DNA from: Bin5 sp022827195
Lineage (GTDB): Bacteria; Chloroflexota; Anaerolineae; Caldilineales; Caldilineaceae
Reading direction: 5' to 3'
Length of the DNA stretch: 64,000 nucleotides
Assembly (NCBI GenBank): GCA_965208275.1
Contig: OZ242331.1
Coordinates: 2,666,001 to 2,730,000 of the forward strand
Shown here piece after piece: positions 27,549 through 35,767 of the stretch. The translations under genes were made by a program, and so were the position numbers. Position 1 is the first letter of the stretch; each line of letters opens with the position of its first letter. Under the pieces are notes generated by a model. That model was not told where the DNA came from, searched no databases, and saw only the letters and a list, made by a program, of their open reading frames with translations.

Positions 27549-28139
27549 CTACTTTCTAGAATGACGATAATCGGCTGGCAAAAGTTCCGTATGTTGGTTC
27601 AGATAGTCCCTAATGCGGCCGCGAGCTCTGCTGATGCGGGATTTCACCGTACCGACGGCGACACTTGTAATGTCGGCAATCTCCTCGTAGGCGTAGCCTT
27701 CGATGTCGCGAAGGACAATCGTCGTGCGCAGGACCTCGGGTAAGGAAGTAATCGCCGACCCGATCAGGGCCTGCAGCTCTCTTCGTTCGGCGAATTCTTG
27801 GGGGGATTCGCTGCGGTCGGTAAGTTCTGCAACATACTCCTCCTCGACCGGCAAATCATCGAGGCTTTCCGTCGTTTTTCGTTTGCGATGGCGCAGGTGG
27901 TCGTAGCAGGTATTGACAACGATGCGCGTCAGCCAGCCCTTGAAGCTCCCGCCCCGGTAGTTGTCCAGCCCCCGAAACGCCTTCAAAAAGCTGTCCTGGA
28001 TGGCATCTGCGGCTGAATCAGCGTCATCGAGAAGACGGTAGGCGACGTTGTAGCCAAATCCCTGATATTCGATTACCAGCTGGTTGAACGCCTCGAGATC
28101 TCCGTGCTGCGCGCGTTCAATCAGATCGTCCAGGTTCAT
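27549..28139 (-). CDS. RNA polymerase ECF-type sigma-70 factor
   Basis: 196 residues from ATG 28139 with AGGA just upstream; a GTG at 28160 would add seven residues. Region 2 includes DAIQDSFLKAFRGLDNYRG and FKGWLTRIVVNTCYD (core binding and -10 recognition). Region 4 has LPEVLRTTIVLRDIEG then AYEEIADITSVAVGTVKSRI, the helix-turn-helix for -35 recognition. It directs RNA polymerase to a stress regulon, probably under control of the anti-sigma protein just downstream. A 16-bp dyad lies about 90 bp upstream. Confidence 0.93.
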   Translation of the reverse strand: MNLDDLIERAQHGDLEAFNQLVIEYQGFGYNVAYRLLDDADSAADAIQDSFLKAFRGLDNYRGGSFKGWLTRIVVNTCYDHLRHRKRKTTESLDDLPVEEEYVAELTDRSESPQEFAERRELQALIGSAITSLPEVLRTTIVLRDIEGYAYEEIADITSVAVGTVKSRISRARGRIRDYLNQHTELLPADYRHSRK

Positions 28140-28227
28140 TTCCTGCCCGCTTTGGCACACGAAAGGCGGAATGTGTTGCCTTCCAGACCTTTCTGTTTCG
28201 ATGCTACGACACAGAATACGGAACTGG

Positions 28228-28243
28228 AATGCCGATTGGCATT
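28228..28243. promoter_or_regulatory. Inverted repeat AATGCC-GATT-GGCATT upstream of the ECF sigma gene
   Basis: A perfect 6-bp dyad with a 4-base centre, between the divergent sigma gene and tRNA-Leu. Size and position suit an operator; no cognate regulator is known. Confidence 0.4.
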
Positions 28244-28295
28244 GGTAGGCAATGGAATCGAATGCCCATAGAAGAACGGATTAATCCGACGTCAC

Positions 28296-28325
28296 TTGAC
28301 TGATAGAACGCCAAACCGCTATACT
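28296..28325 (+). promoter_or_regulatory. Predicted sigma70 promoter for tRNA-Leu
   Basis: -35 TTGACT (28296-28301), 18-bp spacer, -10 TATACT (28320-28325). The start site would fall about 28332, two bases before the mature 5' end of the tRNA. Confidence 0.8.
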
Positions 28326-28333
28326 TCATATGG

Positions 28334-28901
<568 letters not shown>

Positions 28902-30770
28902 ATGTCCGTCGAATTCCTGCGCGCAACGCCACTATTTCAGGGCTTGTCAGACGAAGAACTGCGCGAGGTTGTTGTAATCTTCCGCGAAGAGAAACAACGT
29001 GGGGGCGCTGCCATATTTCGAAGTGACGAGACCTGCAACGAGCTCTATTTGATTCGCAATGGCTTTGTCCGCTTGCTAGACCCGGATGGCTCAGTGCTGG
29101 CGACACTCGGCCCGGGAAGTTTGCTGGGTGAAGCGGAGTTCCTGCGCGGGCTGGCCCACAATACCAGCGCGATGGCCGCTACGGACGTACAGATGTGGGC
29201 TCTACCAGACGCAAACTTGCGGACCCTGTTGCAGCGGCACTTCAACATTGGCGTAAAGCTCAGCCAGAACTTTGGCGAACAGATCGCTCAGCTGGAAGAC
29301 TATCTTGTGGCGCAGCTTGCGAAGACGCGTGCGCTCGGGGAGTTGCCTCACAAGGTACTGTGGCCGGTTGCAAGAAGTATGCAGCCGCACCAACTGGCGC
29401 GGGATAGTCTTCTCTACCAGGCCGGGGAACAGGCCGAGGCTCTATTTCTGCTAGAGAGAGGATCGCTTGAGCTGCGGCAAACGCCAACTCCGGAGAATCC
29501 CAGTCCGAAAGCAGTCCTGGTTGAATCGGGAAGTCTCTTTGGGGTGCTGCCACTGCTGACAAACAAGCCTTACGATACCAGTGCGTATGCCGTGGAAGAC
29601 TGCCTTATCTGGACGTTGCCGGCCGCCACGTTTTACAGCTTGAGCAGTCAGTTTCCCCTGCTGCGCCGTACGCTCGGGCGCCACAGCCGCAGCCGTCTGA
29701 GTGTCGCGGACCAGACGCAGGCGGTTGTGAGACTTGCGCAGACACCTCTTTTTGCCCAGCTTGAGCCGGCCAATTTGCATGCGATTGTTCAGCGGTTGGT
29801 CCTTCAGCATGTTCCCGCGGGCGAGCCGATTTACCGTTTGGGAGACGCGAGCGACGCCATGTTCCTGGTGGACCAAGGCGAGGTCGAACTGACCGCGGAA
29901 AACGAGAGCGGGGTCCTGCAGGAATTGGCTCGAGTCGGTGTCGGCAGTTTCTTTGGCGCGATGAGCCTACTTACGGGGGAGGACCGTCTGGAGAACGCGA
30001 CGGCGATCCGCAATACGAACCTGTGGGTGCTGTACCGGACGGATCTTCAGGAGTTGGTGGGCCTCCACCCTGCCATAGGATCGGCACTCGACCAGGCCGT
30101 ATCGGCGCGCATCAGCGGACGTCAGGACTCGATGGACGAGGGACGCCTGCGCCGATTCCCGCTGCTGACCGACCTTTCCTCGCAAGAGCTGAGGGAAGTA
30201 GCGAGTCATTTGCGACAAGCTCATAGCCGTGCCGGCGAACAGATCTACCAGGCAGGGGCGCCCAGCGATGCGTTGTACCTCATAGAGAGTGGGATCGTAC
30301 GGCTGCAGCCGATCAATGGCTCAGGGAGTTGGACGCGCGGCGAGGGCGAAATCTTTGGAGAAAGGGCGATTCTTTCTGATGAACCCTACGGGCAGAGCGC
30401 CTTTGCCGAGACGGACCTGGACCTGATTTACATTGAGCAACCGGGACTGGACGCCCTCAAGTCGCGGCTGCCGTCCCTTGCCTTCAATTTGAGTCGGATC
30501 CTGAGCTATCCGGCGGCAGAAGGTGAGGCGTTTGCGGGCGCGCCACAGTACCGCGCCGGTGATACTCCGGTTGAGTACACTGATGCAGACTACGGCCGAC
30601 AATCCTCGATGCACGCGGACGATATTCCTCGTCCGCGTCCACATCGCGACGGGACGAGCTGGCTCGGGAATCTCAGCGCGTGGGGGAAGGTACGTCTAAT
30701 TCTGGTCCTGATCCTGCTGCTGTACCTCGTCATTGTCGTGGTGCCAAGTCTTCTTGGTTTTTCCTTCTGA
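28902..30770 (+). CDS. Membrane-anchored protein with four tandem cyclic-nucleotide-binding-like domains
   Basis: 622 residues from ATG 28902, which has AAAGGAG 7 bases upstream. Four repeats of the CNB fold are visible (about 5-120, 150-275, 285-405, 415-530), each with the family glycine pattern (for example GPGSLLGEAEFL, GVGSFFGAMSLL, GEGEIFGERAIL). A linker and one transmembrane helix at the extreme C-terminus (LILVLILLLYLVIVVVPSLLG) follow. The phosphate-binding-cassette arginine expected before the second Ala/Thr of cAMP/cGMP sites is not seen in any of the four, so ligand binding is doubtful. There is no kinase, HTH or channel domain. It may act as a cytoplasmic scaffold or sensor at the membrane. 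Confidence 0.82.
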   Translation: MSVEFLRATPLFQGLSDEELREVVVIFREEKQRGGAAIFRSDETCNELYLIRNGFVRLLDPDGSVLATLGPGSLLGEAEFLRGLAHNTSAMAATDVQMWALPDANLRTLLQRHFNIGVKLSQNFGEQIAQLEDYLVAQLAKTRALGELPHKVLWPVARSMQPHQLARDSLLYQAGEQAEALFLLERGSLELRQTPTPENPSPKAVLVESGSLFGVLPLLTNKPYDTSAYAVEDCLIWTLPAATFYSLSSQFPLLRRTLGRHSRSRLSVADQTQAVVRLAQTPLFAQLEPANLHAIVQRLVLQHVPAGEPIYRLGDASDAMFLVDQGEVELTAENESGVLQELARVGVGSFFGAMSLLTGEDRLENATAIRNTNLWVLYRTDLQELVGLHPAIGSALDQAVSARISGRQDSMDEGRLRRFPLLTDLSSQELREVASHLRQAHSRAGEQIYQAGAPSDALYLIESGIVRLQPINGSGSWTRGEGEIFGERAILSDEPYGQSAFAETDLDLIYIEQPGLDALKSRLPSLAFNLSRILSYPAAEGEAFAGAPQYRAGDTPVEYTDADYGRQSSMHADDIPRPRPHRDGTSWLGNLSAWGKVRLILVLILLLYLVIVVVPSLLGFSF

Positions 30771-30884
30771 AGCAGTTTCCTGCCTGGGCAAACAGGCTAA
30801 TGGTTATTCCAGAGCTGGTCCGAGCCGGGAGAAACAGTCAACGACGGTGAGAGGGCAGTTGGAATTCTGACCTGCGCACGCTCT

Positions 30885-31931
30885 TCACCAGCCCTTCGCC
30901 AAGATAGGCCATTCCAGTTCGACTTCCCCGTTTCTATGGCCGACCAACCGTGAGAAGAGATTGTTTGAGACGCAGCAGTGGTTGGCGAGCACCGTGACGC
31001 GTTCACCAATCTCCGGTTTGCGCGTGCAGCGGGAGACGTCGACGTGGCCGTGTTCCTCTGACAGCTTAAAGAGCTCCGCCTCTGGATATTCGATGATCTG
31101 CCCGTGCCCCGAAGACATTCTGGCGCTGTCGGCGGCCAGCGACTTACTGCCCGAATCCAAAACGACTCGATCATCGGTGGGCCGGCTGACGACGGTTGCC
31201 AGCACGAAGTATGAGCACTGATCCAGGGTCATAGCGCCGGCATCGACAAGGTTGCGGTCGCCATAGACGTACATGCCGGCCCGATATTCGGTGAATTCGG
31301 TGAATTCATGGGCCTGCCACATTACGAAGGAACTGCCGCCGCTTACGCGCTCAGCGGCCAGCCCGTCCTGGGCGAGCAGCATTTTGGAGTCGGCCATAAA
31401 GGCGTTGGCCTCCGAGTTGCAGGGGTATACCATGAGCCCGCCAAAATGCAGATTTGCGGCGCCGTCGATTTGCCGGGCCAAAGCGCGCACCTCTGCGGTT
31501 GTCGTCACGCCGCAACGCTCGTAGCCGCCGTCCATTTCGATCAAGACAGGCAGAGTCGTACCTTCCTGCGCGGCTGCCCTGGCGTAGCCTTCGACGGTGT
31601 GCGCGGAGTCGGCGGTAACACTGATCCTGGCTCGACGCGAGAGAAGCATCAAGCGCCTCAATTTGGTCTGGCTGATCAAATTGTAGGGGAGGAAGATGTC
31701 GCTGATGCCTGCGCTGCACATCACTTCGGCTTCGCTCAGGGTCTGGCAGGTGATGCCGACGGCGCCAGCCTGCATCTGCATGTGAGCGATGGCCGGAATG
31801 CGGTGTGTCTTTATGTGGGGCCGGTTGACGATGCCGTGCTTGTCCAGGTATGCTTGGAGCCGCTCGATGTTTGCGGAAAGCCGGTCCAGGTCGACGACGG
31901 CTACCGGAGTGTCAAGTTCCTCGATGCGCAT
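30885..31931 (-). CDS. D-threonine aldolase-like PLP enzyme (alanine racemase N-terminal fold)
   Basis: 348 residues from ATG 31931, preceded by AGAGGT and sitting four bases after the stop of the upstream membrane protein gene. The fold-type III PLP lysine is in RPHIKTHR (about residue 46). Barrel motifs such as LIEMDGGYERCGV and the C-terminal metal-site signature NHCCVSNN match the D-threonine aldolase/D-serine dehydratase-like group, which cleave or dehydrate D-beta-hydroxy amino acids. The specific substrate is unknown. Tight spacing with the two upstream membrane genes indicates an operon. Confidence 0.85.
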   Translation of the reverse strand: MRIEELDTPVAVVDLDRLSANIERLQAYLDKHGIVNRPHIKTHRIPAIAHMQMQAGAVGITCQTLSEAEVMCSAGISDIFLPYNLISQTKLRRLMLLSRRARISVTADSAHTVEGYARAAAQEGTTLPVLIEMDGGYERCGVTTTAEVRALARQIDGAANLHFGGLMVYPCNSEANAFMADSKMLLAQDGLAAERVSGGSSFVMWQAHEFTEFTEYRAGMYVYGDRNLVDAGAMTLDQCSYFVLATVVSRPTDDRVVLDSGSKSLAADSARMSSGHGQIIEYPEAELFKLSEEHGHVDVSRCTRKPEIGERVTVLANHCCVSNNLFSRLVGHRNGEVELEWPILAKGW

Positions 31932-31935
31932 GGTC

Positions 31936-32271
31936 TTACCTCTGTTTGACAAGCAGCAGCAGGAGCAGAATCAGTTCAATGGCTTTGGTAAGCAGGCCAA
32001 AACCGCTGTCCAGAGGCTGTGGGTTTACCACAAAGTAGGCGATTATCGTGACGGCGGTGTAAGCCGCAAGCGCCCAGCGAATGTGGGTCCTGAAGTTGGC
32101 GAGCTGGGGGACCAAGTAGAGGGCGGCAACCAGTGCGATGAAGCCCAGGCCGTTGAGGATGAAGATTGGGATCGCACCCTGGATGCCAAGCAAGAGATGG
32201 ATCAGGCCCGTCAGTAGCGCAAGCCCCATGATGCGGTATGACTGTGCATTCAAGGATCGGAATTCGTCCAT
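31936..32271 (-). CDS. Small integral membrane protein of unknown function
   Basis: 111 residues from ATG 32271, with GGGAG close upstream; the frame can be extended upstream but without support. Four hydrophobic helices are predicted (LALLTGLIHLLLG, IFILNGLGFIALVAALYLVP, WALAAYTAVTIIAYFVV, LLTKAIELILLLLLLV). No family motif was recognised. It ends 4 bases before the D-threonine-aldolase-like start and follows the phosphatidyltransferase gene, so it probably belongs to the same transcript. Confidence 0.65.
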   Translation of the reverse strand: MDEFRSLNAQSYRIMGLALLTGLIHLLLGIQGAIPIFILNGLGFIALVAALYLVPQLANFRTHIRWALAAYTAVTIIAYFVVNPQPLDSGFGLLTKAIELILLLLLLVKQR

Positions 32272-32397
32272 TTTCTCCCGCCTCCCTTTATGGCCCTGGC
32301 ATGAGAACTCCGCCGCTTGGCGAAGGTCGGTCCACAGTATACTCTCATAGAATTGTTCATTTCTCAACGCCTGATTCGCAACGGACCTTCGGGCCGG

Positions 32398-33561
32398 CTA
32401 GTCATCTACAATGGCGCCGATTCGCAGCCAGCGTTCTTCCGGGATCCAGAGTGTGAATTGGCCGCTTCCGAGGACTATCAGAAGAGAAGAAATGAATAGG
32501 AGAGCGAGTCCCAGTGCGGCCTGGCCGGCGAGAGCGTAGCCGAGGTAGGAGGCCAAGCTGACAAGCCCTGCTGCCGATCTGGTTGCTACGCCCAGCAGGA
32601 CGGCTGCGCCACCGAGTGCGCCGACCAGAGCGATGAGCAGGTTGGCGACCGCCGGCATATCTGACGATCCGGAAAGCAGTCTCACCACGAGTAGGGAGGT
32701 GAGCGCCGCGGCCAGGATGCGCAGACCTACCGGAATCCATAGGAATGACCACTGTTTCAGACGGGCGCGCCAGATCCTGTAGGTCAAATGGCCGGGACTG
32801 ATCCAGCCGATGTTTACGAGCCAGTCGCGTACAAAGCTGAGCGTCACCGCGCCGCCGAAGACCGCGCCGACGACATAGGTTTCGGGTGGCCTGAAGATCG
32901 GCCAGAGCACGGTGGAGAGAAATATCATGAGCAGACCGGCAATGATGCGCCGCTGGTTGCTCTCAGTCATTGGGTAGTTGGGCAGTCCCATGCGTGTCCG
33001 CAACAGCATCCCCCCGACGAAGAGTGGGCGTGCGAAGCCCACCAGCAGAAACACCAGAGGCAACTGCCCGTACTGTACGGCCAGCATGCAGGCCACGAGC
33101 ACTCCCAAGCCGTCGGATTCCATGTCCAGCGTCTCGCCCAACTTGGAGACGCGATCTGTCTTGCGGGCGACATAACCGTCGATGACGTCGGTGATGCTTG
33201 CCGCGACGTAGAGAATAGCCGGCAGCCAGTCCATTGGTCCTCCCGGCCGCGGCAGGAGGAGAAATCCTGCCATCCAGGCGTAGGCGAGGCCGCGATAGAT
33301 TGTCAGGAGGTTGGCGGCGCCCAGGTCAGGATATAGCCGGTCTGAATTGGGGTGGTGATTTTGGCGAAGGACCCGACGCAGATACCAGAATTCGGCGGCG
33401 ACGACGAGGGCTGAGAACATGAGCCAGCGCCGTGCGTTGAATTCGGTGTTTTGGGCTGTAAAACGCAGCAGCAGGACGGCGACGAGCAGGGTCGCGCTGC
33501 AGATCAACGTATGAAGCCTAACACTCTTTTGCAAGAGCGCGACCTTCTCCGCTTCTTTCAT
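32398..33561 (-). CDS. CDP-alcohol phosphatidyltransferase fused to a DoxX-like C-terminal membrane region
   Basis: 387 residues. After one or two N-terminal helices, the CDP-alcohol transferase signature D-x2-DG-x2-AR-x8-G-x3-D-x3-D is complete (DVIDGYVARKTDRV then GETLDMESD, about 124-150). This motif places it among enzymes joining a CDP-linked lipid or alcohol to another alcohol in phospholipid synthesis. From about residue 275 a further four-helix region (ALVGALGGAAVLLG...GSGQFTLW) resembles DoxX-type proteins, which end in a G-x-G-x-x-S/T-L motif. The acceptor alcohol is unknown. ATG 33561 has GGGAGAAGG upstream. Confidence 0.82.
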   Translation of the reverse strand: MKEAEKVALLQKSVRLHTLICSATLLVAVLLLRFTAQNTEFNARRWLMFSALVVAAEFWYLRRVLRQNHHPNSDRLYPDLGAANLLTIYRGLAYAWMAGFLLLPRPGGPMDWLPAILYVAASITDVIDGYVARKTDRVSKLGETLDMESDGLGVLVACMLAVQYGQLPLVFLLVGFARPLFVGGMLLRTRMGLPNYPMTESNQRRIIAGLLMIFLSTVLWPIFRPPETYVVGAVFGGAVTLSFVRDWLVNIGWISPGHLTYRIWRARLKQWSFLWIPVGLRILAAALTSLLVVRLLSGSSDMPAVANLLIALVGALGGAAVLLGVATRSAAGLVSLASYLGYALAGQAALGLALLFISSLLIVLGSGQFTLWIPEERWLRIGAIVDD

Positions 33562-33675
33562 CGCCTTCTCCCGGTCGGTGGGGCCGTCGGCGCCACCATA
33601 GCATAGTATGGCGCAACGCTCAATCTCAAGCCTTAGGTCATGGCCGTTCGGAGCTCCCAGGAGGGCCGAAAACAG

Positions 33676-33706
33676 TTGGTTTGCGCTTGTTGTCCTGTGC
33701 TATGAT
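33676..33706 (+). promoter_or_regulatory. Candidate promoter of the glycogen gene cluster
   Basis: Extended -10 TGCTATGAT (hexamer 33701-33706) with a weak -35 TTGGTT (33676-33681) at 19 bp. The start site would be near 33713, about 30 bases before the TTG start codon. Confidence 0.5.
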
Positions 33707-33741
33707 GGAACAAATAGACTACCATTTGTTAGGAGAATAGC

Positions 33742-35628
33742 TTGTCCAGTCCCATCCCGTTGGTAATCCATGCAACGCATGAAGCGGGTACAAAGGTGGG
33801 CGGAATCGGTTCCGTTCTCGAAGGGCTATTGGGCGCGAAAGAGTACAATGAGCAGGTTGCACGAACCGTACTGGTCGGTCCGATGTTCGGCTGGGACGCA
33901 CTCCAGATGGAGAGGCTTACCGACGCGGTTAACGGGGTGCAGATTCGGTACAGCAGCCTTCACGGCGTTTTCTACGGGGTCAACGAGGAAGTCCAACGGA
34001 CACTGCGGACAGTTGAGGAGACCTATCAAGTGGGGATTCTCTACGGCGTCCGCCGGTTTGGGGCGGTGGAACACGAGATTCTGCTGGTAGATGCAAGCAA
34101 CCCGGCGATTGAGCAGGTGTCGAGTTTCCATTTCTACCTCTGGGAACACTATGGCATCGATAGCCGGCGATATGAGCACGATTACGAATACGGCCTTTAT
34201 GTCTCAATAGCCCAGCCCATTTTTGAGGGACTGAAGGCGCTGGAAGTTGACGCGGGACTCTCGCCAAGCGAGCGGGTGATCATTGCCCACGAATGGCTGG
34301 GGATGCCGGTAGTCTTTGCTGCACAGATGAGCGAGCCGGAGCAGTGGCGCACGGTCTTTTACGCGCACGAAATGGCGACAGCCCGTCTTCTGGTTGAAGG
34401 TCACAGCGGTCACGACACCCGTTTCTACAATGTCATGCTGCGCGCCCGGGAGTCCCATTTGCCGCTGGAGACTTTGTTTGGAGACCAGAGCGCGCATTTC
34501 AAGCACGCGCTTGTTCGGCGGGCGGTCCATTGCGACGCTGTTTTCGCGGTGGGCGACCTGGTCAGAGAGGAGCTTCGGTTTCTTGGCGGGCCCTTTACCA
34601 ATTGCAGAATCGATCTGGTATACAACGGAATCGACGCGAAGGTCAATACGGCTGAGGAACGGAGGAAATCCAGGCGCCGGCTACGGGAATACTGTGAAAG
34701 GCTGCTAGGCTTCAAGCCTGACTACGTTTTCACGCATGTTGCGCGGCTGGTTTTATCGAAGGCTCTGTGGCGAGACACGCGTGTAATGATGCATCTGGAG
34801 CAGTTATTGGGTTCGGCGGGGAAGAAGGCGGTGCTGTTCGTTCTTGCCACCAGCCAGCCAGCCGGCCGGCCGGGGGAGCTGGTTCGCCGTTGGGAGGCGC
34901 GATACGGGTGGCCGGTCGGCCACAGGGCGGACAACGGCGATCTGACCGGCGAAGAGGCGCCGTTTTTCTTCAGCAGCGTAGAACCGTTCAATCATAGTGC
35001 ACGCAACAGTCGAATCGTATTGGTCAATCAGTTTGGCTGGAGCCGGGAGCGATGCGGCGAGCGGATGCCGACTTCCATGGAGTTTCAGGATATCCGCCGC
35101 GGCAGCGACGTGGAGTTCGGCCAGAGTATCTACGAGCCTTTTGGCATCGCGCAGGTTGAGCCGGTCAATTTTGGCGCGATTGCATGCGTCAGCAACGTGT
35201 GCGGCTGTATCGGATTCCTTGAACAGGGGGCCAGGGGACTTGTGAGGGAAGGGCTGTTGGCGGGCGGAACGGTCGATGGGCAGCCCTTGCGTACAGATGC
35301 TGCAGCCGGATTGCCAGGTGTGGAAGGCGAACCGACTTTCATCAACGACAGAGGCTTCCCGCTGGTCGTTGCCGACTACATTGGTCTACCCGAAGACGAG
35401 GCGCCCAGCTCAGCGCAGGAAGCGCTCGTGATAGACCAGGCGGTGCGAGACAGAATCGAAATCCGCAATGCAGGAGCAACTGCCCGGCAGATCTTCGAAC
35501 GCCTGCCGTCGGTGCGCGGACGGGTCGCGGAGCGGATTCGCATCGGAAACGCTCTGGCCGCAAGCATGAGTTGGGAAATCGTAGCAAGCAACTATTTTTT
35601 GCCTGCGCTGAGGAGAGTATGTCTCTAA
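33742..35628 (+). CDS. Glycogen synthase-like glycosyltransferase
   Basis: 628 residues from TTG 33742 with AGGAGA 5-6 bases upstream. The N-terminal nucleotide-sugar loop TKVGGIGSVLEGL resembles the KVGGI loop of GT3 glycogen synthases more than the KTGGL of bacterial GlgA. The C-terminal Rossmann half has the retaining-GT-B acidic pair in YEPFGIAQVEPVNFG. YAHEMATARLL corresponds to the donor/acceptor cleft. The branching-enzyme gene follows on the same strand, so the likely job is alpha-1,4-glucan chain elongation from UDP- or ADP-glucose. Donor preference is not predictable. The predicted promoter just upstream would drive the cluster. Confidence 0.8.
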   Translation: MSSPIPLVIHATHEAGTKVGGIGSVLEGLLGAKEYNEQVARTVLVGPMFGWDALQMERLTDAVNGVQIRYSSLHGVFYGVNEEVQRTLRTVEETYQVGILYGVRRFGAVEHEILLVDASNPAIEQVSSFHFYLWEHYGIDSRRYEHDYEYGLYVSIAQPIFEGLKALEVDAGLSPSERVIIAHEWLGMPVVFAAQMSEPEQWRTVFYAHEMATARLLVEGHSGHDTRFYNVMLRARESHLPLETLFGDQSAHFKHALVRRAVHCDAVFAVGDLVREELRFLGGPFTNCRIDLVYNGIDAKVNTAEERRKSRRRLREYCERLLGFKPDYVFTHVARLVLSKALWRDTRVMMHLEQLLGSAGKKAVLFVLATSQPAGRPGELVRRWEARYGWPVGHRADNGDLTGEEAPFFFSSVEPFNHSARNSRIVLVNQFGWSRERCGERMPTSMEFQDIRRGSDVEFGQSIYEPFGIAQVEPVNFGAIACVSNVCGCIGFLEQGARGLVREGLLAGGTVDGQPLRTDAAAGLPGVEGEPTFINDRGFPLVVADYIGLPEDEAPSSAQEALVIDQAVRDRIEIRNAGATARQIFERLPSVRGRVAERIRIGNALAASMSWEIVASNYFLPALRRVCL

Positions 35629-35767
35629 GCCAGCCCGTTGCGAGCTGGGATGGTGGATTCAAGGTTGCCGGGAGCTTCTACCACCGGACGTCCAGACCGG
35701 CTAGCGAGTGTTGGCGGCGCACGTCTTTGGGGAAGATAGCAAAAGAATTAAAGAAGGGCGCTGAAAG

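Noticed and set aside
30782..30797. GCCTG-GGCAAA-CAGGC as a terminator after the multi-CNBD gene
   Set aside because: Only a 5-bp stem and no T-run follows, so it is too weak to call.
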